DNA from: Microtetraspora fusca
Lineage (GTDB): Bacteria; Actinomycetota; Actinomycetes; Streptosporangiales; Streptosporangiaceae
DNA: 64,000 nucleotides
Direction of reading: 5' to 3'
Assembly (NCBI RefSeq): GCF_001570365.1
Contig: NZ_BBYK01000042.1
Coordinates: 250,202-314,201, forward strand
Every line of letters begins with the position of its first letter. Within the stretch, counting starts at the first letter, position 1. Of the stretch, positions 52,436 to 60,957 are shown in pieces. A program made the translations under genes and the position numbers. The notes below the pieces were generated by a model. The model made no database searches. It was not told the DNA's origin and saw only the letters and a list, made by a program, of their open reading frames with translations.

Positions 52436-52820
52436 TATCAGGGGAAAACGCGGCCACCTCCGCCATTCGGCTGAGTGGGCGTCGCCGACGACTCGGTCAT
52501 CCGGTGGATCCGCCGCCCGGCCTCGGCGTCAGATGATCGACCCACCCCCGGAAAGTCGCGCCCCCTGACAGGCACGCCCATAACACGTCCGGCCCCTGAT
52601 GTACGTCCGTTCACAGATCCGTCTGACAGATGCCACGACGCGCGCCGCGCAGCCGCGCATCGTCAAGGCGGACGCGCGGTGAACTCGCACCGGTCCGCGC
52701 TGTGCACCCCGTGCCGGCCGGGCCGGCCGTCTGCGGTTCGTGCTGTGTGCGGCCCGGCCTGCCGTCGTCCCGACGCCGACGTGCCGGGCCTGCGAGCCGG
52801 CTGACGGGTGGGGGAGCCGT
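52436..52820. other. 385-bp divergent region
   Basis: Between the kinase and the ABC ATPase there is no convincing gene. The promoter for the plus-strand genes must lie here; no clear box was found. A NarL-dimer site is expected but not recognised. Confidence 0.4.
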
Positions 52821-53630
52821 GTGACCGGAACGATGAGAGTGAGCCCTCCGATGCCCCAGACGCACCACAGAACGAACGCCGCGCCGCCCTGTTCGGTCGT
52901 CGCCATGGCCGAGGACCTGACCAAGGTCTACGGAGAGGGCGAGAGCCGCGTCGTCGCGTTGGCGGGGGTGTCCGCCCGCTTCCTTGAGGGGGAGTTCACC
53001 GCGATCATGGGGCCGTCGGGCTCGGGGAAGTCCACATTCATGCACTGCCTGGCCGGACTGGACACCCCGACCTCCGGCACGGCGCGTATCGCTGACACGG
53101 ACCTCGGCCCGCTCGACGACGCCCGACTGACCCGGCTGCGGCGCGAGCGCGTGGGGTTCGTCTTCCAAGCCTTCAACCTGCTGCCCACGCTCACGGCTTT
53201 GGAGAACATCACCCTGCCGTCCGCGCTCGCGGGACGATCCCCCGACCCCGAATGGCTGCGGCACCTGGTCGAGACGATGGGGATCGCGGATCGCCTCGAC
53301 CACCGTCCCGCCCAGTTGTCGGGAGGCCAGCAGCAGCGGGTCGCGTGCGCCCGGGCCCTGGCCTCCCGCCCTGCGGTCGTCTTCGCCGACGAGCCCACCG
53401 GCAACCTCGACTCGCGTTCGGGGGCGGAGGTCCTGTCCCTGCTGCGGTCCTCCGCCCGAGACCTCGGCCAGACGATCGTTATGGTCACCCACGACCCGGT
53501 CGCCGCGGCATACGCCGACCGCGCCCTGTTCCTGGCCGACGGCCGCATCGTCCATGAGATGCCGGAGCCGACGGCGGCGGGCGTGCTCGACCTGATGAAG
53601 CGGTTCGACGGCCGGACACCGACGCCCTGA
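52821..53630 (+). CDS. MacB/LolD-type ABC transporter ATP-binding protein
   Basis: GTG 52821 with GGGGGAG four bases upstream is my choice; ATG 52833 and ATG 52851 remain possible because the first 30 residues are not conserved. The 269-residue ATPase has Walker A GPSGSGKST, VFQAFNL, signature LSGGQQQRVACARAL, Walker B VVFADEPTGNLD and MVTHDPVAA. It resembles the other ATPase in the window (31460) and precedes a permease by 264 bp. Probable partner: the FtsX-type protein downstream. Confidence 0.9.
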   Translation: MTGTMRVSPPMPQTHHRTNAAPPCSVVAMAEDLTKVYGEGESRVVALAGVSARFLEGEFTAIMGPSGSGKSTFMHCLAGLDTPTSGTARIADTDLGPLDDARLTRLRRERVGFVFQAFNLLPTLTALENITLPSALAGRSPDPEWLRHLVETMGIADRLDHRPAQLSGGQQQRVACARALASRPAVVFADEPTGNLDSRSGAEVLSLLRSSARDLGQTIVMVTHDPVAAAYADRALFLADGRIVHEMPEPTAAGVLDLMKRFDGRTPTP

Positions 53631-53894
53631 CGAGCCTCCGACCGCCGCCGCGCTGTCGGCCCTCGCCTGCTCGCCGACAGGTCACCCGGTCGTCAGCGTT
53701 CCCGGCCGTCTTCGCGCCCCGAGCCCGCCGCGGTCCGCCGTACCGGCTGTCCTCGCCTCCCAAGCTCGGCGTCCTGCGCGTCCGCGTCCTCGATCGGCGG
53801 CCCGGCAAGGATCCCGTGCCGCCGTCCGCATTCTCCGTCACCGCCCCCCCGCGGACCGCCCATGTCCGCCCCGGCTCCGTACTGAAAGACGCCG

Positions 53895-56393
53895 ATGTTT
53901 CGCACCGCTGTCCGTACGCTGCGCTCGCATGCGCTCCATTTCGCGATGTCCGGCCTCGCCGTCCTGCTCGGCGTGGCGTTCGTCGTCGGCTCGCTGATCT
54001 ACACCCAGTCGCTCGAAGCGGCCATGGCCGAGGCGCGGGCCGCGTCCCGGCCGGACCTTTCCGTGGAGGTCCGGCACGACTTCTCCCCGTCGTCGGACTC
54101 AGCCCGCCTCGACGAGGCCCTCCTGCGGCGGCTCGCCGCGCTGCCCGAGGTCGCGGCGGCGCGGGGCGCGGCGGAGGGCCGGTCCTTCCTCGTCGGCTCG
54201 GACGGCACGCTGGTCGGCTCCCTCGTAGACGCCGCCGGCGTCAACTACGTCCCGGGCAAGGGAGGCACGGACCCGCGCTACCCGCTCACGGCCGGACGCC
54301 GACCTCGCGGCGACGGCGAGATCGCGGTCGACGCGCACTCCGCGGAACGCGCCGGATACCGGGTCGGAGAGCGGGTGCGGATCGTCGTCAACGGCACCGC
54401 CCGCGCCGTCCGGCTGGTCGGCGTCTTCGACGCGCGCGACGAGCGACTGGCCGCCGACGGCACCCTCACCGCGTTCGACACCGCCACCGCGCAGCGGCAG
54501 TTCGCGAACGCCCCGGGCACGTACACGTCGATCAGCCTGACCGCGGCTCCCGGAACCTCGGAGACCCGCCTCGCCCAGCGGGCCCAGGCGCTGCTGCCGC
54601 CCGGCCTGGAGGCCGTCACCCGGGCGCGCCTGGACGCCGAGGCCGTTCCCGGTGAAAAGAAGCTGACGATGCTGCTGCTGAGCTTCGCCGGGGTCGCGCT
54701 CTTCGTGTCCACCTTCCTGATCGCGAACACCTTCACCATGCTGAGCGCGGCCCGCGCCCGCGAGCACGCCATCCTGCGCGCGATCGGCGCCACCAGGTCG
54801 TACGTCACGCGCCTCGTCCTGGCCGAGGCGGTGCTCGTGGGGGTGCTCGCGTCGGCCGCCGGCTACGCGCTGGGCGTCGGCGTCGCCGCCGTCTTGAACG
54901 CCCTGTTCGGCGCGACCGGAGACGTCCCCACGCCGCTGCGTCCCTTCACGGCCGGCCCGCCGCTCGCCGCGCTCGCCGTCGGCGTGGGCGTGACCGCGCT
55001 GTCGGCCTACATCCCGGCCAGGCGGGGGGCGGCCGTACCGCCTGTGGCGGCCCTGCGCGCGGAGCGGCCCGCCGCCGTCCACGCGTCCCACCGGCGCACG
55101 GTCGCCGGTCTGGTCGTCACCGGGCTCGGGGCGGCGCTGACCCTCGTCGCCATGGACGCCGAGGACCTCTTCTTCGCCGCCGTTCCGGTCCTCCTGGTCG
55201 GTCTCATCATGGTGACCTCCTGGCTGGCCGAGAGGACCGCCAGGCTGCTGCGTTCGCCCCTGACGCGGCTGGCCGGCGTCCGCGGCACGCTCGCCGTCGA
55301 GAACGCCCGCCGCAACCCGAGGCGTACTGCGGCGACCGCCACCGCGCTCATGATCGGCCTGGCGCTGGTCTGCGTCGTGACCGTGATCGCCTCCTCGCTG
55401 AGCAGGACGGCCGAGCGGGACGCCGAAAGCTCGATGCTGACCGATCTGCGCGTCGTCCCGGTCGACTTCGCCGAGATCGGCGACGACGCCGCCGGGCGCG
55501 TCGCGGCGCTCCCCGGGGCGGCGGCGGTGACCCCGCTCGTCGACACCTCCATCCGGCTTACCGACGACGGCTTCGTCTCGGCGGTCGCGGTCGATCCGGG
55601 CGCGATGGCGCGCCTCGCCCTTCTCGACGTACGGCAGGGCTCCCTGGACGGACTGGCCCATGGGATCGCGGTCAGCGAGCAGGCGGCCGCCGCTCACGGC
55701 TGGAGCGTCGGCTCGCGCGTCACGGGCACGTTCGTCCAGGCGGACAGGAAGGTGGACCTGCCGGTCGTCGCGGTCTACTCCGGCCCGGAGGCGCTCACCC
55801 CTGCCCTGATCTCCACGGCCTCCCTTCCCGAAGCCAGTGGGGCCGTAGGTCGTCCGTCCGTCGGCTCGATCCTGATCAAGGCCGAGCCCGGCCGTACGGC
55901 ACGGCTCCAGCAGGACATCCGGCGCACACTGGCCAATCCAGCGCTCCTCGTCCAGAACCGGGACGACGTGGTGAAGGAGGCGGTCCGCCCGTTTGCCCCG
56001 TTTCTGGCCATCATGTACGCCCTGCTCAGCGTCACGGTCCTGATCGGCGCCCTGGGCGTGATCAACACGATGAGCATGGCCGTCTTCGAGCGGGTCAGGG
56101 AGATCGGCGTCCTGCGCGCCGTCGGCCTGGACCGGCGGGGAGTCAGGGCCGTCCTGCGGTGGGAAGCGGCGGTGATCTCGCTGCTGGGTGCCGTGCTCGG
56201 CCTCGTCGCCGGCACCCTCGTCGGAGCGGCCGTGGTCGCCGGGCACGACGGCGCGCTGCTCGTCATGCCGTGGGACCGGCTGGCCCTGCTCTTCGCCGCG
56301 ACCCTCGCGATCGGCGTGCTCGCCTCGACGCCGCCAGGGCGCAGGGCCGCCCGGATCCCGGTGCTGCGCGCACTCCGGTCGGACATCGAGTGA
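53895..56393 (+). CDS. FtsX/MacB-like ABC permease
   Basis: The 832-residue permease starts at ATG 53895 (MFRTAVRTLRSHALHF). First helix SGLAVLLGVAFVVGSLIYTQ (18-37), outside domain (38-250), three helices (LSFAGVALFVSTFLIANTF onward), a middle helix pair, a second outside domain (about 500-680) and closing helices (FLAIMYALLSVTVLIGALGVIN and VISLLGAVLGLVAGTLVGA). This is the two-unit layout of antibiotic-peptide permeases. It lies 264 bp after its ATPase; the gap shows no gene. A perfect hairpin ends the transcript. Confidence 0.92.
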   Translation: MFRTAVRTLRSHALHFAMSGLAVLLGVAFVVGSLIYTQSLEAAMAEARAASRPDLSVEVRHDFSPSSDSARLDEALLRRLAALPEVAAARGAAEGRSFLVGSDGTLVGSLVDAAGVNYVPGKGGTDPRYPLTAGRRPRGDGEIAVDAHSAERAGYRVGERVRIVVNGTARAVRLVGVFDARDERLAADGTLTAFDTATAQRQFANAPGTYTSISLTAAPGTSETRLAQRAQALLPPGLEAVTRARLDAEAVPGEKKLTMLLLSFAGVALFVSTFLIANTFTMLSAARAREHAILRAIGATRSYVTRLVLAEAVLVGVLASAAGYALGVGVAAVLNALFGATGDVPTPLRPFTAGPPLAALAVGVGVTALSAYIPARRGAAVPPVAALRAERPAAVHASHRRTVAGLVVTGLGAALTLVAMDAEDLFFAAVPVLLVGLIMVTSWLAERTARLLRSPLTRLAGVRGTLAVENARRNPRRTAATATALMIGLALVCVVTVIASSLSRTAERDAESSMLTDLRVVPVDFAEIGDDAAGRVAALPGAAAVTPLVDTSIRLTDDGFVSAVAVDPGAMARLALLDVRQGSLDGLAHGIAVSEQAAAAHGWSVGSRVTGTFVQADRKVDLPVVAVYSGPEALTPALISTASLPEASGAVGRPSVGSILIKAEPGRTARLQQDIRRTLANPALLVQNRDDVVKEAVRPFAPFLAIMYALLSVTVLIGALGVINTMSMAVFERVREIGVLRAVGLDRRGVRAVLRWEAAVISLLGAVLGLVAGTLVGAAVVAGHDGALLVMPWDRLALLFAATLAIGVLASTPPGRRAARIPVLRALRSDIE

Positions 56394-56398
56394 TATGT

Positions 56399-56438
56399 CC
56401 CGGGGTGCCTCCCGGTGAAATCGGGGAGGCACCCCGGG
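56399..56438. terminator. bidirectional terminator hairpin
   Basis: Perfect 15-bp arms (56399-56413 and 56424-56438; CCCGGGGTGCCTCCC and its complement) around a 10-base loop, between the convergent permease and S9 peptidase genes. Confidence 0.85.
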
Positions 56439-56445
56439 ATGCGTC

Positions 56446-58491
56446 TTAACCCAGAGCCCGCTTGAGGAAGTCGAGCTGGAGGAGCAGCAGGTTCTCCGCG
56501 ACGACCTCCTGCGGTGTCATGTGCGTCACCCCGGACAGCGGCAGCACCATGTGCGGGCGTCCGGCGGCGAGCAGCGCCGAGGACAGCCGCAGTGTGTGCG
56601 CGGCCACGACGTTGTCGTCCGCGAGGCCGTGGACGAGCAGCAGCGGCCGCTCCAGCTTCTCCGCGTCGGCGAGCAGCGACGACCCGTCGTAGTGCCCCTC
56701 GTCCGGGTGGCCGAGGTACCGCTCGGTGTAGCACGTGTCGTACAGCCGCCACTCCGTCACCGGAGCGCCCGCGACCGCCGCGTGGAACACGTCAGGACGC
56801 CGGAGCACGGCCAGCGCGGCGAGATAGCCGCCGAACGACCAGCCGCGGATGCCCACCCGTGACAGGTCGAGGTCGTACTGCTGCGCCGCGCCGTGCAGCG
56901 CCTCGACCTGGTCGTCGAGCGTGATGGTGAAGTCGTGCAGCAGCTCGCGCTCGAAGGCCGGGCCGCGGCCGGGAGTGCCCCTGCCGTCGGCGACGATCAC
57001 CGCGAAGCCCTGCTCGGCCCACCACTGGGACTCCAGGAACATCCGGCCGGAGGCGAGTACCCGCTGCGCGCCGGGCCCGCCGTACGGGTCCATGAGGACG
57101 GGCAGCTTGCCGCCGCCCGGCTCGTACCAGGAGGGGAGCAGCACGGCCGTGGCCAGGTTGCGCTTGCCGGTCGGGACGAACGTGACGCGCAGGTCGAGTC
57201 CGGGCCGGGCGGCGTGGGAGTCGATGTGGCCGCGCAGCCGTCCCTCACGGAAGACCCGGGTGACGGAGGTCTGGCCCTCCAGGGTGGAGCCGATGACCAG
57301 CGTCGTCCCGCCGGCCGCCGTGCCGCTGTAGACGCCCGGCTCCTCGGGGCTCACGTGCGCGAGGACGCCGCCGGTGCAGGTCCAGACCTGCACCTCGGTG
57401 GGGTCGGCGCTCGCCTGGAACAGGATGGTGTCGCCGTCCACGGCCAGCACCGAGCGCACCTGCAGGGTCGGGGGCGTGACCGGCCGGTCGCCGACGATGA
57501 GGCGCCGCCCGCCCTCGGAGTCGGCCACCCACACCAGGGTGCCGTCGGAGAGCCGGGCCGGGACGCCGGCGACGACCTCCACCCAGGCCGGGTCCATGTC
57601 CTCGCGCACCAGCGCGGGCGCGGACGCCGGGTCCTCCGTCGTGAAGAGCCGCATGGCCTTCTGGTCGCGCGGCATCGTGACGATCGCCAGGCCGTGGTCG
57701 TCCCACACCGCCGTGACCAGGTACTCGTCCTCGTACGGCACCGGGGTGCGTGAGCCGTCCAAGCCGAAGACGTACAGCTCCGTGCCGGCGTTGGGCGTGC
57801 CCGCCGCCGGATAGGCCACGGTCACCGGATCGGACGCCGGGTTCGCCGGGTCGGCGATGTGCCAGCGCATGACCGGGGACTCGTCCACCCGCTCGACCAG
57901 CAGCGCGTCGCCCGACGGCGACCACCAGTAGCCGCGCATCCGGTCCATCTCCTCGGACGCGATGAACTCGGCCAGGCCGTACGTGACGCCCTCCTCGGCG
58001 GCGACCGCGACGTCCTCGTCCGTCTCCAGGTCGCGCACCCGCAGCACGCCCCCGGTCACGTACGCGACACGGGTGCCCTGCGGGTTCAGCCGCGGGTCGA
58101 TGATCGGCCCCGGCGTCTCCAGACGGCGTACGTCGCCGGAGGCGAGATCGACGAGGTGAAGCGCGCCGGAGAGGGCGAAGACGGCCTTCTCGACCGCGGA
58201 GTCGGTGGCATAGGCCACCACGCCGCCCGCCGCCTCCCGGGCCCGCTCGCGGCGGGCGCGCTCCTCCGGCGGCAGGTCCTCGTCGGCGGCGCCGAGGCCC
58301 ATGGGGTCCACGACGAGCCGCTCCGCGCCGGACGCGACGTCGAACTCCCACAGACACGTCACCGGATCGGTGCCGGACCTCGACCGGAGGAAGATCACCC
58401 GGCCGCCGTCGGGAGAGATCGTGAAGCCGCGCGGGACACCCAGGGTGAAGCGCCTGGTCCGGGCAAACAGCCGGGGAAAGCTCTCAGTCAT
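56446..58491 (-). CDS. S9-family prolyl oligopeptidase / dipeptidyl-peptidase IV-like
   Basis: The 681-residue chain has a beta-propeller half (1-430) and an alpha/beta-hydrolase half. The DPP-IV-type recognition loop is YGLAEFIASEEMDR (about 177-190). Catalytic Ser is in GWSFGGY near residue 548, Asp in HGLADDNV near 623, His in GVTHMTP near 657. There is no signal peptide, so the enzyme acts in the cytoplasm on short peptides, probably with Pro or Ala at the second position. The start is ATG 58491, with GGGGAG close to it, and the gene diverges from mshB with 31 bp between starts. Confidence 0.93.
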   Translation of the reverse strand: MTESFPRLFARTRRFTLGVPRGFTISPDGGRVIFLRSRSGTDPVTCLWEFDVASGAERLVVDPMGLGAADEDLPPEERARRERAREAAGGVVAYATDSAVEKAVFALSGALHLVDLASGDVRRLETPGPIIDPRLNPQGTRVAYVTGGVLRVRDLETDEDVAVAAEEGVTYGLAEFIASEEMDRMRGYWWSPSGDALLVERVDESPVMRWHIADPANPASDPVTVAYPAAGTPNAGTELYVFGLDGSRTPVPYEDEYLVTAVWDDHGLAIVTMPRDQKAMRLFTTEDPASAPALVREDMDPAWVEVVAGVPARLSDGTLVWVADSEGGRRLIVGDRPVTPPTLQVRSVLAVDGDTILFQASADPTEVQVWTCTGGVLAHVSPEEPGVYSGTAAGGTTLVIGSTLEGQTSVTRVFREGRLRGHIDSHAARPGLDLRVTFVPTGKRNLATAVLLPSWYEPGGGKLPVLMDPYGGPGAQRVLASGRMFLESQWWAEQGFAVIVADGRGTPGRGPAFERELLHDFTITLDDQVEALHGAAQQYDLDLSRVGIRGWSFGGYLAALAVLRRPDVFHAAVAGAPVTEWRLYDTCYTERYLGHPDEGHYDGSSLLADAEKLERPLLLVHGLADDNVVAAHTLRLSSALLAAGRPHMVLPLSGVTHMTPQEVVAENLLLLQLDFLKRALG

Positions 58492-58510
58492 AGCTCCCCA
58501 TCCTGCCAGC

Positions 58511-58522
58511 TAGGCTCGAAGC
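58511..58522 (+). promoter_or_regulatory. -10 box of a probable leaderless mshB promoter
   Basis: TAGGCT (58511-58516) ends six bases before ATG 58523. The same box and spacing occur at the CysRS-like gene at 63178. Confidence 0.5.
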
Positions 58523-59428
58523 ATGACTGATCGGCGATTGCTGCTCGTACACGCTCATCCCGACGACGAGTCGATCGGCACGGGGGCCACCATGGCGAAG
58601 TACGCGGCCGAGGGCGCCCATGTCACGCTGGTGACCTGCACGCTGGGCGAGGAGGGCGAGGTCATCCCGCCGGATCTCGCGCACCTGGCCGCCGATCGGT
58701 CCGACACCCTCGGACAGCACCGCATCGGCGAGTTGGAGTCGGCCTGCCGGGCGCTCGGCGTCGCCGATCATCGCTTCCTCGGCGGCCCCGGCCGCTGGCG
58801 CGACTCGGGCATGATGGGCGCCCCCACCAACGAGCGCCCCGACTGCTTCTGGCGGGCCGATCTCGACGAGGCGGCGGGTGAGCTGGTCGCCGTGATCCGC
58901 GAGGTCAGGCCACAGGTGCTCGTCACCTACGATGAGAACGGCTTCTACGGCCACCCCGACCACATCCAGGCGCACCGCGTGGCCATGCGTGCGGTCGAGC
59001 TTGCCGCCGATCCGGGTCATCCGGGCGGCGAGCCGTGGCGGGTCGCCAAGTTCTACTACACCGCCATGCCCAGGTCGGTCATGAAGCGCGCCGCCGACGC
59101 GCTGCGCGAGGCCGACGTGACGTTCTTCGAGGAGGACGTGGACGCCCTGCCCTTCGGCTGCACGGACGAGGAGGTGACCACGGAGATCGACGCCCGCGCC
59201 CATGTCACCGCCAAGCTCGACGCGATGCGCGCGCACGCGACGCAGATCGCGGTCGACGCCCCGTGGTTCGCGCTGTCCAACAACATCGGCCAGGCGGCGC
59301 TCGGCGTCGAGCACTTCATCCTCCACTCCGGCACTCCTGGCCGGCCCGGCGTCGGCGCGCCGTACGAGGCCGGGGGCATCGGCGAGCCGTACAACCGCGA
59401 GGACGATCTCTTTGCAGGCATCGACTAG
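58523..59428 (+). CDS. mshB: N-acetyl-1-D-myo-inositol-2-amino-2-deoxy-alpha-D-glucopyranoside deacetylase (mycothiol pathway)
   Basis: MshB removes the acetyl group from GlcNAc-Ins in mycothiol synthesis; it is a zinc enzyme of the LmbE/PIG-L family. The 301-residue chain has the catalytic and metal residues in HAHPDDES (12-19) and GHPDHIQAH (about 143-151). The [21 protein letters not shown] segment (split) is typical of MshB rather than the conjugate amidase Mca: no long second domain. It diverges from the S9 gene and is followed by an overlapping DUF6113 gene. Confidence 0.93.
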   Translation: MTDRRLLLVHAHPDDESIGTGATMAKYAAEGAHVTLVTCTLGEEGEVIPPDLAHLAADRSDTLGQHRIGELESACRALGVADHRFLGGPGRWRDSGMMGAPTNERPDCFWRADLDEAAGELVAVIREVRPQVLVTYDENGFYGHPDHIQAHRVAMRAVELAADPGHPGGEPWRVAKFYYTAMPRSVMKRAADALREADVTFFEEDVDALPFGCTDEEVTTEIDARAHVTAKLDAMRAHATQIAVDAPWFALSNNIGQAALGVEHFILHSGTPGRPGVGAPYEAGGIGEPYNREDDLFAGID

Positions 59429-59825
59429 TCACCCGGAGACCGGCAGGGAGCCGGTCGAGTCCCCGGTCGTCACCGGCGCGGCCTACGGCATGCTCTTCGT
59501 GCTCGGGGTCGTCCTCGGCGTGGTCGGCGGCTTCGAGCACGCCTGGTACGTCGGAGACGTGCCGGTCGCGGCGATCGCGTGGCTGGCCGTCCTGTTCGCC
59601 GTCCCGTTCGCGATGGGGCGGCTTCTCGGCGGCAAGCTGGGGGCCGTGCTGCCCGCGGCCGGCTGGATGCTCGTCTCCTTCTTCCTGGCGGAGAAGCAGG
59701 CCGCGGGAGACCTGGTCATCGCGGGGAACTCCGCCGGATACTGGTATCTCTACGGCGGCGTGGCGGCCTTCGTGGTCGCGATCCTGATCGCGCCGTCACG
59801 GGGGTCGTGGCTCCTCAGGCGCTGA
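59412..59825 (+). CDS. DUF6113 four-helix membrane protein
   Basis: Start TTG 59412 (17 bp inside mshB, with GAGGA about eight bases upstream) is the best signal in frame; longer readings overlap mshB for no reason. The 137-residue chain has four membrane helices (about 22-45, 50-68, 73-92 and 103-125). DUF6113 proteins commonly follow mshB in actinobacteria. Function unknown. Confidence 0.75.
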   Translation: MQASTSHPETGREPVESPVVTGAAYGMLFVLGVVLGVVGGFEHAWYVGDVPVAAIAWLAVLFAVPFAMGRLLGGKLGAVLPAAGWMLVSFFLAEKQAAGDLVIAGNSAGYWYLYGGVAAFVVAILIAPSRGSWLLRR

Positions 59826-59858
59826 CCAGCTCGTACGGATGGCGGTGAGCGGGACGGC

Positions 59859-60281
59859 ATGAGATGGCACCGGGTCCGGCAGGTCGTCAACGTCGTCAAC
59901 CTCTCCACCCCGGCCGGCCTGCTGATCGCGCGGATCGGCGGCGCCACCCCGCGTAAGGGGGAGAACGGCCTGATCTTCGCGCACGGCTACCGCATCCCGT
60001 TCCCTGTCGCCGGGGCGTTCACGGTCGGCAACGTGATCCTCACCAAGAACGCGGACGGCTACCTCGTCGGCGAGCTGCTCGACCACGAGTCCCGGCACGC
60101 CACGCAGTACGTGCTCTGCGCCGGGCTGCCGATGCTGCCGCTCTATCTGCTCGCGGCCGCGGTGTCGCTGCTGATCTGCGGCGACCCCGCCTCGTACAAC
60201 GTGTTCGAACGGCTGGCGGTCCTGGAGGACGGCGGCTACGCCCGGCGGCGCCCCTGGTGGCGCCGAGCCCGTGACACCTAG
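59859..60281 (+). CDS. small membrane protein with an HExxH motif
   Basis: This 140-residue protein begins MRWHRVRQVVNVVNLSTPAG. Near residue 74 it reads LLDHESRHATQYVLC, where HESRH is an HExxH zinc motif of the type that binds Zn2+ in metallopeptidases; the flanking helix continues ATQY, as in eCIS-core/DUF4157-like proteins. A hydrophobic stretch (AGLPMLPLYLLAAAVSLLIC) follows, then a basic end. The family is not recognised. Third gene in the mshB run, 33 bp after DUF6113. Its stop meets the TetR stop (overlap four bases, convergent). Confidence 0.7.
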   Translation: MRWHRVRQVVNVVNLSTPAGLLIARIGGATPRKGENGLIFAHGYRIPFPVAGAFTVGNVILTKNADGYLVGELLDHESRHATQYVLCAGLPMLPLYLLAAAVSLLICGDPASYNVFERLAVLEDGGYARRRPWWRRARDT

Positions 60282-60883
60282 ATCAGAGCCCGCTCCAGCG
60301 CGTCGAAGGAGCGATTGAGCAGGACGATGTGGTCGTCGCGGATCTTCTCCGGACGATCGCCGTCGAGCAGCCGCCGGAAGCTGATCGCGTACGTCGAGCG
60401 GACGGCGGCGACGACGAGCGCCGCGGACACCCGTGACCAGGGGCCCTTGGCCTCGACCTCCTCGAACAGCTTCGCGAGCAGGTCCTCGACCTCGTCGCCG
60501 AACTCCCTGACCCGTGCCCGCAGGGCGGGAGAGTCCACCACGACGCGCAAGAAATGCTCGTATCCCTCGCCGATCCCTCCCAAGGGGTGGCCCTCGCGCA
60601 CGAGGCGCACGGCGGTTCGGCGCAGTGCGGTCAGCGGCTCCATGCCCGCCGGACGCTCCCGGACCGTCCGGGCGATCAGGTCGGTGGCCTGCGGGATCCG
60701 ATCGAGGAAGAGGTCCTCCTTCCGCGGAAAGTAGTTGAAGACCGTCTTCGTGGACACCCCGGCGGCCTCGGCGACCTCGGCGACGGTGACCGCGTCGAAC
60801 CCGCGCTGCATGAAGAGCCAGGACGCCGTGTCCGAGATGTGCTGCCGCGTCTCCTGCTTTTTCCGCTCCCGCAAACCGCTCAT
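60278..60883 (-). CDS. TetR-family repressor, divergent from an FAD monooxygenase
   Basis: ATG 60883 is seven bases after TATACT (minus strand), so the mRNA is probably leaderless; TTG 60889 is a less likely start. The 201-residue protein has an HTH (ISDTASWLFMQRGFDAVTVAEVA, then EAAGVSTKTVFNYFPRKEDL) and an all-helical ligand domain. It is divergent from the monooxygenase gene with an AT-rich operator between, and so likely its repressor. Confidence 0.9.
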   Translation of the reverse strand: MSGLRERKKQETRQHISDTASWLFMQRGFDAVTVAEVAEAAGVSTKTVFNYFPRKEDLFLDRIPQATDLIARTVRERPAGMEPLTALRRTAVRLVREGHPLGGIGEGYEHFLRVVVDSPALRARVREFGDEVEDLLAKLFEEVEAKGPWSRVSAALVVAAVRSTYAISFRRLLDGDRPEKIRDDHIVLLNRSFDALERALI

Positions 60884-60887
60884 GCGC

Positions 60888-60926
60888 AAAAGTATAGTTG
60901 AAGAAAACTTTTAGCGAGAGTATGTT
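60888..60926. promoter_or_regulatory. divergent promoters with an inverted repeat
   Basis: Plus strand: TTGAAG (60898-60903), 17-base spacer, TATGTT (60921-60926). Minus strand: TATACT (complement of 60891-60896). AAAAGT (60888-60893) and ACTTTT (60907-60912) form an inverted repeat over the start of both. Confidence 0.6.
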
Positions 60927-60957
60927 TCTAGCGACGGCAACGATCGAGGAGGAGCAC

